Shown: positions 1 to 10,590, counted from the stretch's first letter. The stretch is 64,000 nucleotides of DNA from Yponomeuta sedellus (GCA_934045075.1 OW203723.1:2000577-2064576); one strand, 5' to 3'. Numbers and translations: made by a program. The notes: generated from the letters alone by a model not told the origin.

Positions 1-272
1 CTTATCTAGGCATGCAAAATTATTCATATTTTCCCACATTGCAAATATTACAACATCAGACTCGAAGTGACTTAATTATAATAAATCATAACATTTACAA
101 ATTATGTGTAAATAATAACTATACTTTTTACTGTTATAAAGATTAAGGTAATTCTAGATGTGTTTTTCTCATCTCTTATATTTCGTGTGCAATAAAGTAT
201 AATTGTTTAATAGTAACGCTCCATACTAATATGAGCACAAGATATTACGTCTCATGTTGCTGAAAATGCATT

Positions 273-629
<357 letters not shown>

Positions 630-715
630 CAGAAAACACTTTATTGTATATAATAAAGGAAATTACACAGATATTTCTCAGATTGTAATGCTTCACAAGC
701 ATTTAAAAATATTTC
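630..715 (-). mobile_element. LINE 3' terminus with (ATCT)n tail
   Basis: Read on the minus strand, the segment ends in an AATAAAGTG-type polyadenylation-like stretch followed by ATCT repeats. The same 3' end recurs at 9740 and 33378. Only the terminal part is present, as expected for a strongly 5'-truncated non-LTR insertion. The clade cannot be assigned from the tail alone. Confidence 0.55.
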
Positions 716-1337
716 AGTTTTTGGGAAAGTTGGGGGTGGCCTTTACCCAGCAGTAGATTATTGAAAGAGACCCTTAATAATAAGCGTTTTTATTGTTGAG
801 TTATACTTACTTGGTTCGTCGTAATTTCTGAGACCTGTAAATCTCTTAATCTTTATTTCAATGGTTTTATCCTGTATTAGTTTATGTATTTCTTTATGAT
901 ACAAATACGATTTTCTTTGAGAGTCGCCGTACATTTGTACACTAGGTTTCAGTCTAAATGATAGTATTTTCATGTTTGTGATTTTTTCGGCTGTTATCAT
1001 AGCACAAAATGTCCTAGTGACCATGGTAAGTGATTTATACATAAGTGTTTTGTGGAAGCTAACTAAATTACCTTTTTAGAGAGCAGGGTACCTTTTATCC
1101 TTATCCTATTTTTCTGTTTGGTGCCAATTTCTAGTTTTTGAATGTTTAGAGGATAACTTTTTTTAAATGGTACCAAATAAACATTCTATATATCTATCAC
1201 TACTAAGGTGACGTAGTTGTTTGTGAAAAAAAAATCTTTATCGGTGAAGTTGTTTCGAAAGAAAAGTGACACGAGATTTTGTTATATTACGTAAATATCT
1301 GCGACTCTCGGAATAATCCATCTTGACAACTGCGCTC
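716..1337. other. No gene seen; possible RTE remnant at the left end
   Basis: The plus-strand stretch at 737-765 reads GGCCTTTACCCAGCAGTAGA, close to the CCCAGCAGTGGG end shared by RTE-type LINEs here. The remainder is AT-rich with no recognisable coding or RNA feature. A 94-codon minus-strand frame at 758-1042 resembles nothing I know. Confidence 0.35.
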
Positions 1338-1648
1338 TGAGTGCTTAGTGCGAGTTTGACAGATCCAATCAAACAATTTTACTTCCGCGTTAATCGAACA
1401 TTGAGTAGTGAGTCAAGTGAGTATGAGTAAGTTAACCGAACTGGCAAAACGCTGTCACAGTACAACTCGCACTCGCGTTTATTTGTGTTTTGGCTGGTAA
1501 TTGTGTTCACTTCTCAAAGTTAACCATTACAACTCGCACTCAGCAATTTTAATTTCCATACTTCATAGGTGGCGCTTCCTCGATGCCATAGAAATATGAG
1601 TTTACGTTAACGCGATCGAGTAGTTAAAAAACTCGCACTAAGCACTCA
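1338..1648 (+). mobile_element. MITE-1 copy 1
   Basis: An inverted-repeat element of about 310 bp. Both termini are versions of TGAGTGCTTAGTGCGAGTTT in inverted orientation, and the internal motif ACTCGCACTC is repeated twice. Three further copies occur in the window (3278, 8372 in reverse, 53412), sharing the body with small indels. No open frame is present, so it is non-autonomous. I could not define a TSD, so the superfamily is open. Confidence 0.85.
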
Positions 1649-1740
1649 GGTGTTTTCCTTCACCGTTAGCAAGTCTTATTGCTACTATCACTTCACAATT
1701 ATTGTACATTACTTAGAAAATCAAGTCATTGGTACTTGCC
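1649..1740 (-). mobile_element. SINE-E fragment
   Basis: Contains the TTTTCCTTCACCGTTAGC block and a run of AGTCATTGGTACTTG found in the SINE-D/E families (compare 36780 and 63790). It lies flush against MITE-1, suggesting MITE-1 inserted into or beside it. Confidence 0.45.
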
Positions 1741-2040
1741 CTAAGCACTCTGCAGTCGTTGAGTCTAAACGCGCAGTATAACGAAGAAGACTAATGCGCG
1801 TGCTAAGTGGATTAGGTTGACAAATCTCCCGCTCCGAGCTGTCTCGGAGACCTCTGGGATATTTATTAGTGGATGCTTACAGGCTGTGTTGTCAATTAGC
1901 CATCTGATGTGAGGTGATAAGGTTTTAGGCAGATTTAAGTGCGCTTAGTGGGACCGGACCCAAATTCGCACACGTAAGTTAAGATCGCCGTAGTAACATC
2001 CGTTTTTATTTACATGAAACGTCCTTCAATTCAGTATTAG
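1741..2040. other. Unassigned sequence
   Basis: No family recognised. A short hairpin, CTCCGAGCTGTCTCGGAG, lies near 1832. No coding signal. Confidence 0.4.
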
Positions 2041-2290
2041 GTATTATCGTTGTATAACAAAATCCCTGAAGATACATTAAGCTGGGCTGAAACGCGGTTT
2101 AAGACATGTGTAAAGTACACTTTGTGCCAATAGGGCTTTAACGTACAGGATTATTTAGATGACAATGACGTCTGGAATTAAAGCAAGTACAATGCATGAG
2201 TTCTATGTTCTAAAATAATAAAATAATGCAAACTCTCATATAATATCTATAACAGACTCTATTTTGAATAAAACCTTTTTGATTTGATTG
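2041..2290 (+). pseudogene. Jockey-type LINE C-terminus and 3'UTR
   Basis: The plus strand translates as LYNKIPEDTLSWAETRFKTC followed by VKYTLCQ, a stop, then GFNVQDYLDDNDVW. This is the extreme C-terminus of a Jockey-type non-LTR polyprotein and closely matches the ends at 15650-15765 and 60795. A stop codon interrupts it. The 3'UTR ends in AATAAAACC and a TTTGATT-type tail. It is 5'-truncated and dead. A 30-bp scrap of SINE-A (CCTATTTAGAGGC) follows at 2297-2324. Confidence 0.8.
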
Positions 2291-2329
2291 ATGTGAAAAC
2301 CTATTTAGAGGCTAAAAATTTAGATTTGA

Positions 2330-2885
2330 TTTAGGGGAACACTTGATACAATAGCATACAGCGAAAACATGTCATATCGGCGTATCTGTAACTACGTCTT
2401 ACTCGTGTGCAATTATTTTTTATATCGTTGAGTAGAAAGAAATAGCAATTACTGAGATAATTTTGATTCAAGACTCTAGATGGCGCCCGTGCCGCGTAAC
2501 ATATGGCGCAGTTTGAGCTAAAAATTATCGCTTAATTGACGTTTCATGTTAAATCTAAGCCTAATAGTAGTAGTTTCATAACTTTATTTGTTAGAATAAG
2601 TCTGTAGTATTAGACTGAGACTGCTGTACTGTGCTGGACTGCGCGCCTGTAATTCGTATAAGCGCCAGTTCTCTGTTATTAATTTGAAGTAAAACTCGTA
2701 ACGTTTTTAAACTGTTGGTGTGCCTTAACAAATAAAATACTTACGGCCGTGTGACCCAAGACAACCCCACCCACTTTTTCCTATGCAGGAACAAACCCTG
2801 CAATATTCAAAATCACTTAGAGGTTTTTTTATATTTTTATGTTTAATTTTTCATGAGTTTTCCCTACGGTAAAAGTAACATAAAG
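2330..2885. other. Unassigned AT-rich sequence
   Basis: No open frame, tRNA-like box or known repeat recognised. GC content rises slightly near 2640-2660. Confidence 0.4.
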
Positions 2886-2890
2886 ACAAA

Positions 2891-2992
2891 CATAACATAA
2901 CCTCACGTCTGTATCCCAGAGGGGTAGGCCGAGGTCAGGGACTGCTTGTCACGATCCTGACAGATCACATTCGCTTCATCAACGTTCAAAAG
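2891..2992 (-). mobile_element. RTE2 LINE 3' end
   Basis: The reverse complement reads AACGTTGATGAAGCGAATGT, then CTGTCAGGATCGTGACAAGC and TACCCCTCTGGGATACAGA. This is the most abundant LINE tail in the window (see 19222-19590, where more coding sequence is retained). Strongly 5'-truncated. Confidence 0.75.
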
Positions 2993-3069
2993 TAGAAGCA
3001 GTTCGTAATAATTTTAGAACCCCTCATAAACGGAAATAATAATGGAAATTTTGTTACATACGTTCTACC

Positions 3070-3590
3070 GTGGAGCGCAGGCCTTCTTTTCGAGAGAGAG
3101 TGAATTTAATTACCAGGCGTACGCAGCTAAATTTAAACAAAATTTTACTAAATGAAGGAAAACATCGCGGGGAAACCTAAGTGTCTGAGGTGTTAAAATA
3201 CCTCTGCGCTTGAGATTCCCAATCCGCTGCGGGTTCGCCGGGTAATTAAACCCATACCCTCTCTCCAAAAGAAGACCTGAGTGCTTAGTGCGACTTTGAC
3301 AGATCCAATCGAATAACTTTACTACCGCGTTAATCGAGCATTGATTAGCGAGTATGAGTAAGTTAACCGTTCGAACTGGCAAAACGCTGTCACAGTACAA
3401 CTCGCACTCGCGTTTATTCGTGTTTTGGCTGGTAAACGTGTTCACTTCTCAACGTAAACAATTACAACTCGCACTCAGCAATTTTAATTTCCATACTTGT
3501 CGCTAATATGAGTTTACGTTAACGCAATCGAGTAGTTAAAAAACTCGCACTAAGCACTCGGTACCCTGCAGTAAGACGTTTTAAGCTTCA
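3070..3590. mobile_element. SINE-E copy, rearranged and split by MITE-1
   Basis: The left part (3070-3110, AGGCCTTC...GAGAGAG) is in minus orientation. From 3150 (GAAGGAAAACATCG) to 3277 the same family reads plus, ending in AGAAGACCTG, and it resumes after MITE-1 at 3561 with GTACCCTGCAGT. The orientation switch within one copy is another inverted arrangement. The family is the widespread GAAGGAAAACATCGTGAGGA retroposon; it has no coding capacity. Confidence 0.6.
3278..3560 (+). mobile_element. MITE-1 copy 2
   Basis: Terminal inverted repeats TGAGTGCTTAGTGCGA and its complement bound a 283-bp body that lacks the GGTGGCGCTTCCTCGATGCC segment seen in the other copies. It sits inside SINE-E sequence. 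Confidence 0.85.
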
Positions 3591-3601
3591 TAATTTATAA
3601 T

Positions 3602-3735
3602 ATAACGTAACCTCTCGCCTGTATCCCAGAGGGGTAGAAAGAGACCAGGGACTGCCACTTGCCATGATCCTGACAGCACCTTCGCTTCATCAACGTTCAT
3701 TCGTCGTTGCGTGCACATACGCCGGTTCCGGGTAT
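3602..3735 (-). mobile_element. RTE2 LINE 3' end
   Basis: The reverse complement contains CGGCGTATGTGCACGCAACG, GAACGTTGATGAAGCGAAGG and a terminal CTCTGGGATACAGGCGAG. Same tail as 2891 and 19500; truncated at the GGAACCGGCG point. Confidence 0.75.
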
Positions 3736-3739
3736 ATAT

Positions 3740-4280
3740 ATTTTCAGGTAGCCCCTATGTTTGTGTCCCACTACACAGGCCTCCCCAAATTCAGTCCAGA
3801 GTTTTCTGTCCTGGACCACCTCAGACTACTCCGACCACTGTACACTATATATAAATTATTTTTTTGGCGGTTAATACTTTGGTTGTAAAAGTTGCACTGG
3901 TGTGCAATTACTTCAAATCCCTGCAAAAAAATCTGTTATTGAATTGACTAATAGTTTTCATTCCAACGAACCTAAGGGTTTTCATCTAGGAAGAAATTTA
4001 AAGTAAGCTCGTACATTTTTCTTCTGGGAATTCCGTTGGAAGTTTTTAGTAATTTGCCAACTTGGCTCGCAGCCCGATCGTGCATTTGAAAGGTATTATT
4101 CATAACTCGGCGCTCGTTTATCACGTAATGCCTGAAAACCTGGAAATTGACGCTGTTTCAAAAGTTTATTTTTATTTTCAATATACACGCTGAGATTATG
4201 AGTGCTTTGAGAGCCGCGGTTTTTATAATAATTAAATAACCTACTACTTTTAAGAATATTTTTATGTAGCCTATAAACGT
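3740..4280. other. Unassigned sequence
   Basis: No recognised repeat or coding signal. Small frames at 3664-3888 and 4096-4314 have no recognisable domain and partly overlap repeats. Confidence 0.4.
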
Positions 4281-4725
4281 GGCTGCGGTGGTAGCTCAGT
4301 GGGTTTCCACCCACTGAGCTACCACATTAAACAAAGTCATTGGTACACGCCCGCAATCGGAATCGAACCTGGGGCTATCGCTTGCCAGTTCAACAATGGA
4401 CTTTTATTTAATTTCAAAGTTACGTACATTTGCGAATTTGTAGTCGCAATACCACACGCTAACCGTGAAGGAAAACATCGTGAGGAAAGCCGCGGCTTGG
4501 TTGGCTCCGCACGTATTGACTAGTCTTTCCTGTGGGCTAGGCCGACTAAGCTGTCAGGATGGTATAGGTGCTGGGCAAGCCTACACCATCTATAAAACCA
4601 TGTCCCAGGCACTACAGCGTCGGAGTGGTCCCTTCACCCATCTGGTGTGAGTGAGGATACCACTGGACGCTGTATAAATGATCTTATTACGTATATAGAT
4701 GCAAAAAGGCCAATCATCATCATAA
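4281..4725 (+). mobile_element. SINE-D, tRNA-headed, with a rearranged head
   Basis: It opens with GTGGTAGCTCAGTGGGT, which fits a Pol III A box. It then immediately reads the inverted copy ACCCACTGAGCTACCAC, followed by an inverted B-box region (GGAATCGAACCT). From about 4399 it continues in forward orientation to the 3' end AGATGCAAAAAGGCCAATCATC. An intact copy is at 63546-63948. Flanks ATAAACGT and ATAAGCGT may be a decayed TSD. The head inversion would disrupt the promoter. Confidence 0.75.
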
Positions 4726-4729
4726 GCGT

Positions 4730-4935
4730 CACATGTCTTCTCTCAGAGAGAGAGAGAATGTACATAATTACTACGCGTGCCCACCGCGGATTAGTAACAT
4801 CAAGCGCTGAGGTATTTGAAGTCCTCAGATACTCAGGTTTCCTCACGATATTTTCCTTCAGGTTAGCGATTGGTATTGCTATTATAATATTAGAGGACAG
4901 ACTATAATTCAACATAAAAAGTCGGAAATCACAAA
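4730..4935 (-). mobile_element. SINE-E fragment
   Basis: Shares the CTCTCAGAGAGAGAGAG start and the CTCAGGTTTCCTCACGATAT and TTTTCCTTCAGGTTAGCG blocks with 36665-36915. No promoter boxes remain clear. Confidence 0.55.
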
Positions 4936-5047
4936 TATTTACAAATGTTATACAAGTATAAACACGATAAATTATTAGTAACACCGATTTATACAATAGG
5001 AAGGATATTCTATTGGAATACAGATAACGACTTCAATATCATTACAT

Positions 5048-5402
5048 CAAACCTTTGTTAATCCCTACTGCTGGGAAATGGGTCTCTTCCTGCATCGCAG
5101 GGAGGTTAGGGTATACTCCACCACGGGGGCCAAGTCCGGGTTAGTGGAGGATTGTAAGAAAGTGGCGACCTTACTGTCAGTAGTTATCAAGCCAAACATA
5201 AAGCCTCTGGCATGGCTGCCGCTGCCACTATATGACAACCGACACCAACCGCTTAACGTGCCTTGCGAAGCTCGGAGATACTCGGAAAAAATCGCACTAG
5301 CGGTAGTCAAGGAATGGTCACCCATTCAGTACCCAACCGCGCCTGTTGCTGCTTATTTCCAATTGATTCCAATCACTCGGTTCCACTAGGCCAAGAGCGT
5401 TC
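5048..5402 (-). mobile_element. 5S-rRNA-derived SINE, copy 1
   Basis: On the minus strand the head reads CTAGTGGAACCGAGTGATTG, then GCAGCAACAGGCGCGGTTGG and GAATGGGTGACCAT, which follow the 3' half of 5S rRNA (AAGCAAC, GGCGCGG, TGGATGGGTGACCG). The body with CGAGCTTCGCAAGGCACGTT and the 3' end CCCAGCAGTAGGGATTAACA follow. Thirteen other copies are in the window. Confidence 0.85.
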
Positions 5403-5887
5403 CTGCCTCATTTATGTATTATTTCGTAGTAATGGATTCGCGAACCACTTGGATTGCCTCCAAGGACACGAGCGGTTCGCGGACCACCGGTTAAGAACCA
5501 CTGTTCTAGGCACTAGGGAGTGTTAAGTACATTCCACTTAAATTCCCCCCGAAATCTCATCAGCAAAATACGCGGATCTCAGACTAGAACGAAACAGGTA
5601 CGCATTAAAAAAAAATTAAGTAAAGTTAAGTAAAAATCCTAAAATAGACCTGTTTTCAGATTCACTCAGCGTATTTAATTGCAAGTCTGTCTTGTTCTTC
5701 TTCTTCAGGCCATATTAGTCCACTGCCGGACATAGCCCTCCCCTAATGAGCGCCATAGCGCAAGGTACAGTCTGGAAATGCTATTATGTTTTTTTTTTTT
5801 GTTTTAAACTTGTTTTTTTATGTTACCCAGTTTAAGTAAAGGTTTTGTACTTTTATCATAAAATTTATATATATTTTACATTTAATC
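5403..5887. other. Mostly unassigned; RTE1 3' end at 5697-5765
   Basis: At 5697-5765 the sequence CTTCTTCTTCAGGCCATATT and AGTCCACTGCCGGACATAGC is the reverse of the RTE1 C-terminal end (...CCAGCAGTGGACT...), seen again at 7418 and 36298. The rest, including a GC-rich stretch at 5440-5500, is unrecognised. Confidence 0.5.
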
Positions 5888-7056
5888 AATCATTTCTGTT
5901 AAGCAACAACAGGCGCGGTCAGATGCAGGATGGGTGACCGTCCTGTGACCACAGCTAGTGTTTTTTTTTCCGAGCGCCTTCTGTGCTTCGCAAGGGGCGT
6001 TAATCTGTTGGTGCCGTCTGTCATGTATTGAAATGAAATGAAATGAAAAGGTTTTATTCAAAGTAGCACAGAAACTGCGGCTTAATGAACGTTACGATTC
6101 AAACTAGGTGTTGATTTCAAAATCTAGAAAAAATGGTCAAAAAAACTCCTAACTTAGTCTTTTCAAAAGTCCTTAATTACCATAGTTTACATAATTATTA
6201 TAAACGTAGAACTCATACATTGTACTGGCTTTCATTCCAGACCTCATTGTCATCTAAATAATCCTTTATGTTATAGTAGCCCTTTTGGCACAAAGTATGC
6301 CTAACATATTTTTTGAACCGCGATTCAGGCAAGCTTAATATATCTTCAGGGATTTTATTATAGAAGCGTATACAATGCCCCATGAAGGATGTATAACCTT
6401 TGCCAGCCTAAATAGTAGGAACAAAAGTTTATGTTTATTTCTAGAATTTACATTGTGTTGGCTACCTAAAGTTTTAAAGTTACTGATATTTTTCCTACCG
6501 TACATAATGTTTTCATATATATACTGACTGGCAACTGTCAGGATGTTAGTTTCTTTAAAGAAATCTCTTAATGAATCTCTACTACCCAGCCTATAAATGA
6601 ATCTGATCGCTCTCTTCTGCAAGACGAAGATGGTCTCAATGTCTGCTGCCCGTCCCCACAGTAGTATGCCATAGGACATAAGACTATGGAAGTAACTAAA
6701 ATAAACAAGCCTAGCAGTTGCGACGTCAGTTAGTTCCCAAATTCTTTTGACTGCATATGCTGCTGAACTAAGCCTATTTGCTAATTTTTCTATATGAGGA
6801 CCCCATTGAAGCTTTGCATCAATTGTGATACCTAGAAATACAGTTTCATTCACAAGGTCTAATTTGTCATTCCCCAGTATTGGTAGTCGTTAAGCCATGT
6901 CAGAGATCTTATGGGCGGCTTGACAACTTCCGACAGTAAGTCCCGCTACTGTCTTACCCTCCACCAACCCGGACTCGCCCCCCGTAGTGGAATACGGCCT
7001 AAATTTTCTGCGATGCACCCGTGCCCCAGCAGTGGGGCCATAAGAGGGTTAATATC
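5888..7056 (+). mobile_element. 5S-rRNA-derived SINE, copy 2, split by a LINE
   Basis: The head starts within the 5S part (GTTAAGCAACAACAGGCGCG, GGATGGGTGACCG) and runs to GTCATGTATTG at 6030. After an 858-bp Jockey insertion it resumes with GGTAGTCGTTAAGCCATGTC and ends CCCCAGCAGTGGGGCCATAA. GTATTG is repeated at both insertion borders and is a plausible short TSD. The SINE is older than the LINE. Confidence 0.85.
6031..6888 (-). pseudogene. Jockey-type LINE RT C-terminal region
   Basis: The minus-strand frame 6853-6335 encodes FLGITIDAKLQWGPHIEKLA, then YGILLWGRAADIETIF and LQKRAIRFIYRL. This is the stretch downstream of the reverse-transcriptase palm typical of Jockey-clade ORF2. The catalytic palm itself is absent, so the copy is 5'-truncated. 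The frame breaks near the C-terminus (HPSWGIVY... shifts to FYNKIPEDI-like residues), followed by a 3'UTR and an (AAATG)n tail at 6031-6055. It is inserted in a 5S-SINE. Closely related to 15265-15765. Not functional. Confidence 0.9.
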
Positions 7057-7235
7057 GATATTATACATTTGACAGCCCAGCTATTTGGAATTTTTATTTT
7101 GTTTTCCTTAATTGAATACAATTGACACCCCAATTATTTAATTGGATATATTTTTATCTCATCACAATAAATGTTCAAAGCAAAAAAGTTTTTTTATTGC
7201 ACCTTTCGGGTGCAGAACTAAAAAGCATAAAGTTT
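7057..7235. other. Short AT-rich spacer
   Basis: Nothing recognised. Confidence 0.3.
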
Positions 7236-7344
7236 TAAAAACCTATTTAGAGGATAAAAACTCCACCCATGCCGGCACTCGAACCCGCGACCTCTGGCAC
7301 GGTTAGCCAGAGGTCACGGGTTAGAGCCTCTAAATAGGTTTTTC
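7236..7344. mobile_element. SINE-A mini fold-back
   Basis: Only the 3' part of SINE-A is present, once in reverse (AACCTATTTAGAGG... through CTCGAACCCGCGACCTCTGG) and then at once in forward (CCAGAGGTCACGGGTTAGAG...CCTCTAAATAGGTT). Both outer ends are the SINE 3' terminus. It is one of several inverted SINE-A units here. A small RTE1 3' end follows at 7418-7475. Confidence 0.8.
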
Positions 7345-7537
7345 AAATTATTGAAACCAATTATTTTTATTTTTTTATTTGATACTGCAGAACTCCAAAA
7401 ATTAGCCTCTGAATCTTCTTCTTCAGGCTATATATTAGTCCACTGCTGGACATAGCCCTCTCCTAATGAGCCTCTGAATAGATTTTTTAAATTTTCCTTA
7501 GCATGGGTTAGTACATTAAAAAGAATATAAGCATAAA

Positions 7538-8032
7538 TTATACTATTTTTATTTTTAATGCACTAACCCGTGCTAAGGAACAAATTTAAAAACCTATTTA
7601 GAGGCTAAATGTTTTCACCCATGCCGGGATTCGAATCCGCAACCTCTGGCTATCCGTGCCAGCGCTCTACTAATTGAGCCAATGGGCAACTCACGGCATC
7701 AGTGAAATTTCGAACCTCTTTACACTATTCTCTGTATTACGTACAGGCAGCGACATCTGACTTAAGCAAATTGCATTACTTACAGCCCCGACTACCTACT
7801 TTGCAGTTAGGTTTAACATCGGAACGATATCACTGTACCCACATGATTATACTATTTTTATTTTTAATGCACTAACCCGTGCTAAGGAACAAATTTAAAA
7901 ACCTAGTTCGAAATTTCACTGATGCCGTGAGTCGCCCATTGGCTCAATTGGTAGAGCGCTGGCACGGATAGCCAGAGTTTGCGGGTTCGAATCCGGCATG
8001 GGTGAAATTTTTAGCCTCTAAATAGGTTTTTA
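7538..8032. mobile_element. SINE-A inverted composite with 14-bp TSD
   Basis: Perfect direct repeats AATATAAGCATAAA lie at 7524-7537 and 8033-8046. Between them a full reverse SINE-A (3' tail, tRNA-like part, head, a second reverse tail) is joined to a forward tRNA-like part and tail. The tRNA-like segment holds a good A box (TTGGCTCAATTGG) and B box (GGTTCGAATCC). One TSD for the whole inverted unit implies a single insertion event. Confidence 0.9.
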
Positions 8033-8078
8033 AATATAAGCATAAAGTTAGTAAAACGTTCGTTTTTATAAGATTAAC

Positions 8079-8320
8079 GAAGAGAAGACTCCATGACGCC
8101 TGGCGCCATGGCGTGTCTTCTCGACGCTTATGAAATCTTACTAATCTTATAAACGCGAAAGTTCGTAAGTATGAATGGATGGATGTGTGTTTGTTTGTTA
8201 CTCTTACACATACAAACTACAGAATTGATTTTAATAAAACTTTACAATATTATAGCTTACATATCAGAATAACGCATAGGCTACAATTTGTAAAGATATT
8301 ATGTGAATTGTTCAAAATAT
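8079..8320 (+). repeat. Repeat F copy with a hairpin at its left edge
   Basis: From about 8140 the sequence CTTATAAACGCGAAAGTTCG through TAACGCATAGGCTACAATTT matches the split copy at 63455-64000. The left edge (8050-8150) folds back, with GTTTTTATAAGATTAA against TTAATCTTATAAAC-like sequence and AGAAGAC against GTCTTCT. Class uncertain; it may be a LINE or Helitron remnant. Confidence 0.55.
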
Positions 8321-8371
8321 GACAATAAGTGTCAAGTAAGTAGGAAAAAATCCACCGTCTACGAGCCATTC

Positions 8372-8682
8372 TGAGTGCTTAGTGCGAGTTTTTTAACTAG
8401 GTACTCGATCGCGTTAACGTAAACTCATATTTCTATGGCATCGAGGAAGCGCCACCTAGCGACAAGTATGGAAATTAAAATTGCTGAGTGCGAGTTGTAA
8501 CGGTTTACGTTGAGAAGTGAACACGTTTACCAGCCAAAAAAAGAAATAAACGCGAGTGCGAGTTGTACTGTGTCAGCGTTTTGCCAGTTCGAACGGTTAA
8601 CTTACTCATACTCACTACTCAATGCTCGATTAACGCGTAGTAAACTTACTCGATTGGATCTGTCAAACTAGCACTAAGCACT
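8372..8682 (-). mobile_element. MITE-1 copy 3 (reverse)
   Basis: Terminal TGAGTGCTTAGTGCGAGTTT at the left. The body order is reversed relative to copies 1, 2 and 4, and the right end is decayed (TAGCACTAAGCACT). No coding sequence. Confidence 0.85.
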
Positions 8683-8689
8683 TTGGCGT

Positions 8690-9383
8690 GTGTTGCCAAA
8701 ACCGCTAGAGTTACATATGTGTAATGTATGATGGAAATGCTTAAAAAAGTCCTGAAATATAGTTTATAGGAGCATACTGCAGTAGCCACCTATGTGCCTA
8801 TGATTAAGGCTTTGCAGTGATTAGTTACCGTATTTCTTATGTTGACAATATTGTGTGATTATAGTGCGACTGTAACATCTCAATATTGTCAGGCTGTTAT
8901 AGTTTTCAAATGCGACCCAAAAATTATTTAGGTGATAATGTTTGTTATTTTCTACGCCACTCTAATATAAGCTAACCGAAATACTAATCCTGCGCAGACA
9001 AAGTCGCAGGCACCAGCTAGTCTTCTATTATATATATATTTCTCGTTCCAGCCACTCCATTCATCAGTCCATTAATTAAGTCAATATTTGTGTTTACCTC
9101 AGAGCAGCCTTATCTCGGCAAGCATTTTGATGGAATCAATGCTAAATATACAATTTCGTCTCTGGTTTTTTCCGCCGATGTTTTCGAAGAGATTGTGAGA
9201 GAATTTGTTAGTTGACGGAACATAAATTATTATTATCAAAGACAAAATATATTCCCGGAATATTTGTTCGGTATGTACCGAACAAATACTTAAAATTCCA
9301 TGTCAAAGTTAACGTTTCATATATTACAGCAATGATAACTACCAATAAAAAAAGGAAAATCATTTCTTTCAGTAAAAAATAAG
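8690..9383. other. Unassigned sequence
   Basis: AT-rich, no recognised repeat. The frame on the minus strand at 9208-9417 is hydrophobic by composition only and runs into the FBR, so I do not call it. Confidence 0.4.
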
Positions 9384-9548
9384 TTTTTGAACTAAAACTT
9401 TCGTAGGCACTACACATTGTAGACTTTTAGTCCGGATCTACTTACGGGTGTTGTTATATCGGAAGAGTCCGACCAGGTTTCGCTCCGATTCTAAGAGCTT
9501 AATCATGGTATCAACACCCGTAAGTAGATCCGGACTAAAAGTCTACAA
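9384..9548 (-). mobile_element. FBR (fold-back retroposon) copy 1
   Basis: The A-rich tail and GAACTAAAACTTTCGTAGGC lie at the left, so the element reads minus. It holds a perfect 37-nt inverted repeat (9417-9453 against 9512-9548) built on TTTTAGTCCGGATCTACTTA. The loop carries CGACCAGGTTTCGCTCCGAT and ATCATGGTATCAA. Related copies are at 12546, 22971 and 30038. No coding capacity and no known RNA gene recognised. Confidence 0.8.
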
Positions 9549-9659
9549 AAAAATTGTTATTTAGAAATCATAAAAACTCCTCTAGACCTAACTAAGACCA
9601 CTAAGACCAAACTATATTCTTCGTGCAATCCACTCCATCAAAAGATTGTCTGAAAAAGA

Positions 9660-10455
9660 TCCTCTAAGCTTTAAGACCGCCAATTGTATAACATTACTTA
9701 GATTTAAGAAATCATGGTTGTATTATTTTTATCGTTGTGCAATAAAGTGTTCTCTATCTATTATGACTAGACCTTCGGGTCTGAAAAGGTAAAATTGTTA
9801 CTATATTTACCTTCACCTTTTCAGTCTATCAAATAAATTTATTTCAACGTAAAAAGATTATATTCTTGCTTGAAGCTTGTAGTGTCTCTTTCAGACATGA
9901 AAGAGATGCTTCAAGCGATAAAACCAGATTTTGAAATGAACACCTAGTTTGACTTGTAACGTTCATTAAGCCGCAGTATCTGCGCTAATTTGAATAAAAC
10001 CTTTTCATTTCATTTCATTTCATTAAACCGCCAATTGTATAACATTACTTAGATTTAAGAAATCATGGTTGCATTCTTTTTATCGTTGTGCAATAAAGTG
10101 TTCTCTATCTATATAACTAGACCTTCAGGTCTGAAAAGGTAAAATTGTTACTATATTTACCTTCACCTTTTCAGTCTAATAAATCAATTTATTTCAACGT
10201 AAAAAGATTATATTCTTGCTTGAAACTTGAAGCGTCTCTTTCAGACATGAAAGAGACGCTTCAAGCGATAAGACCGCCAATTGTATAACATTACTTAGAT
10301 TTAAGAAATAATGGTTGTTTTCTTTTTCTTGTTGGGCAATAAAGTGTCCTCTTTCTCTATATTATCTAGACCTTCAGGTCTGAAAAGGTAAAATTTTTAC
10401 TTCATTTACCTTCACTTTTTCAGTCTATCAAATCAATTTATTTCAACGTAAAAAA
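9660..10455. repeat. Tandem triplication of a 246-bp unit
   Basis: Units start at ACCGCCAATTGTATAACATT near 9676, 10027 and 10273. The last two are spaced 246 bp apart, and the first unit is lengthened by a LINE tail (9926-10024). Each unit carries two stem-loops: CTTCAGGTCTGAAAAGGTAA against its partner, and an 18-bp stem GAAGCGTCTCTTTCA around a GACA loop. The third unit is incomplete. The unit resembles a LINE 3'UTR (CAATAAAGTGTTCTCTATCT). Confidence 0.9.
9926..10024 (+). mobile_element. Jockey-type LINE 3' terminus
   Basis: Reads TTGACTTGTAACGTTCATTA, AGCCGCAGTATCTGCG, AATAAAACC, then repeated CATTT. It is the forward equivalent of the tail at 6031-6110. It interrupts unit 1 of the 246-bp repeat; AAACC at both edges may be a short TSD. 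Confidence 0.75.
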
Positions 10456-10590
10456 GAGTATATTCTGTTTGCCGAATGTCAATGTACAATGTAAAATGTA
10501 AGCCGCTGCCATCGGGCCGTATTGTAGTCAAGGCAGCGGAAAAAAACTCCACTCTGACCATCTCAAGACTCATCTTAAGCCAAATACATC
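10456..10590 (-). mobile_element. Repeat D (LINE 3'UTR-like)
   Basis: The reverse complement contains GATGGTCAGAGTGGAGTTTT, CGCTGCC and GGCAGCGGC-type inverted blocks and ends near TTTACGTTGAAATAAATTG. Other copies are at 16195, 18060 (reverse), 25838 and 45388. It is probably the 3' end of a Jockey-type LINE with (TTGAA)n tails. Confidence 0.65.

Noticed and set aside
7920..8000. Functional tRNA gene (good A and B boxes, cloverleaf)
   Set aside because: The same tRNA-like sequence recurs about twenty times with a common head and tail and with TSDs, so it is the SINE-A promoter region.
7538..8032. DNA transposon with terminal inverted repeats (for SINE-A units)
   Set aside because: TSDs vary from 10 to 14 bp, many copies have only one end, and a Pol III-type promoter is present; retroposition fits better.
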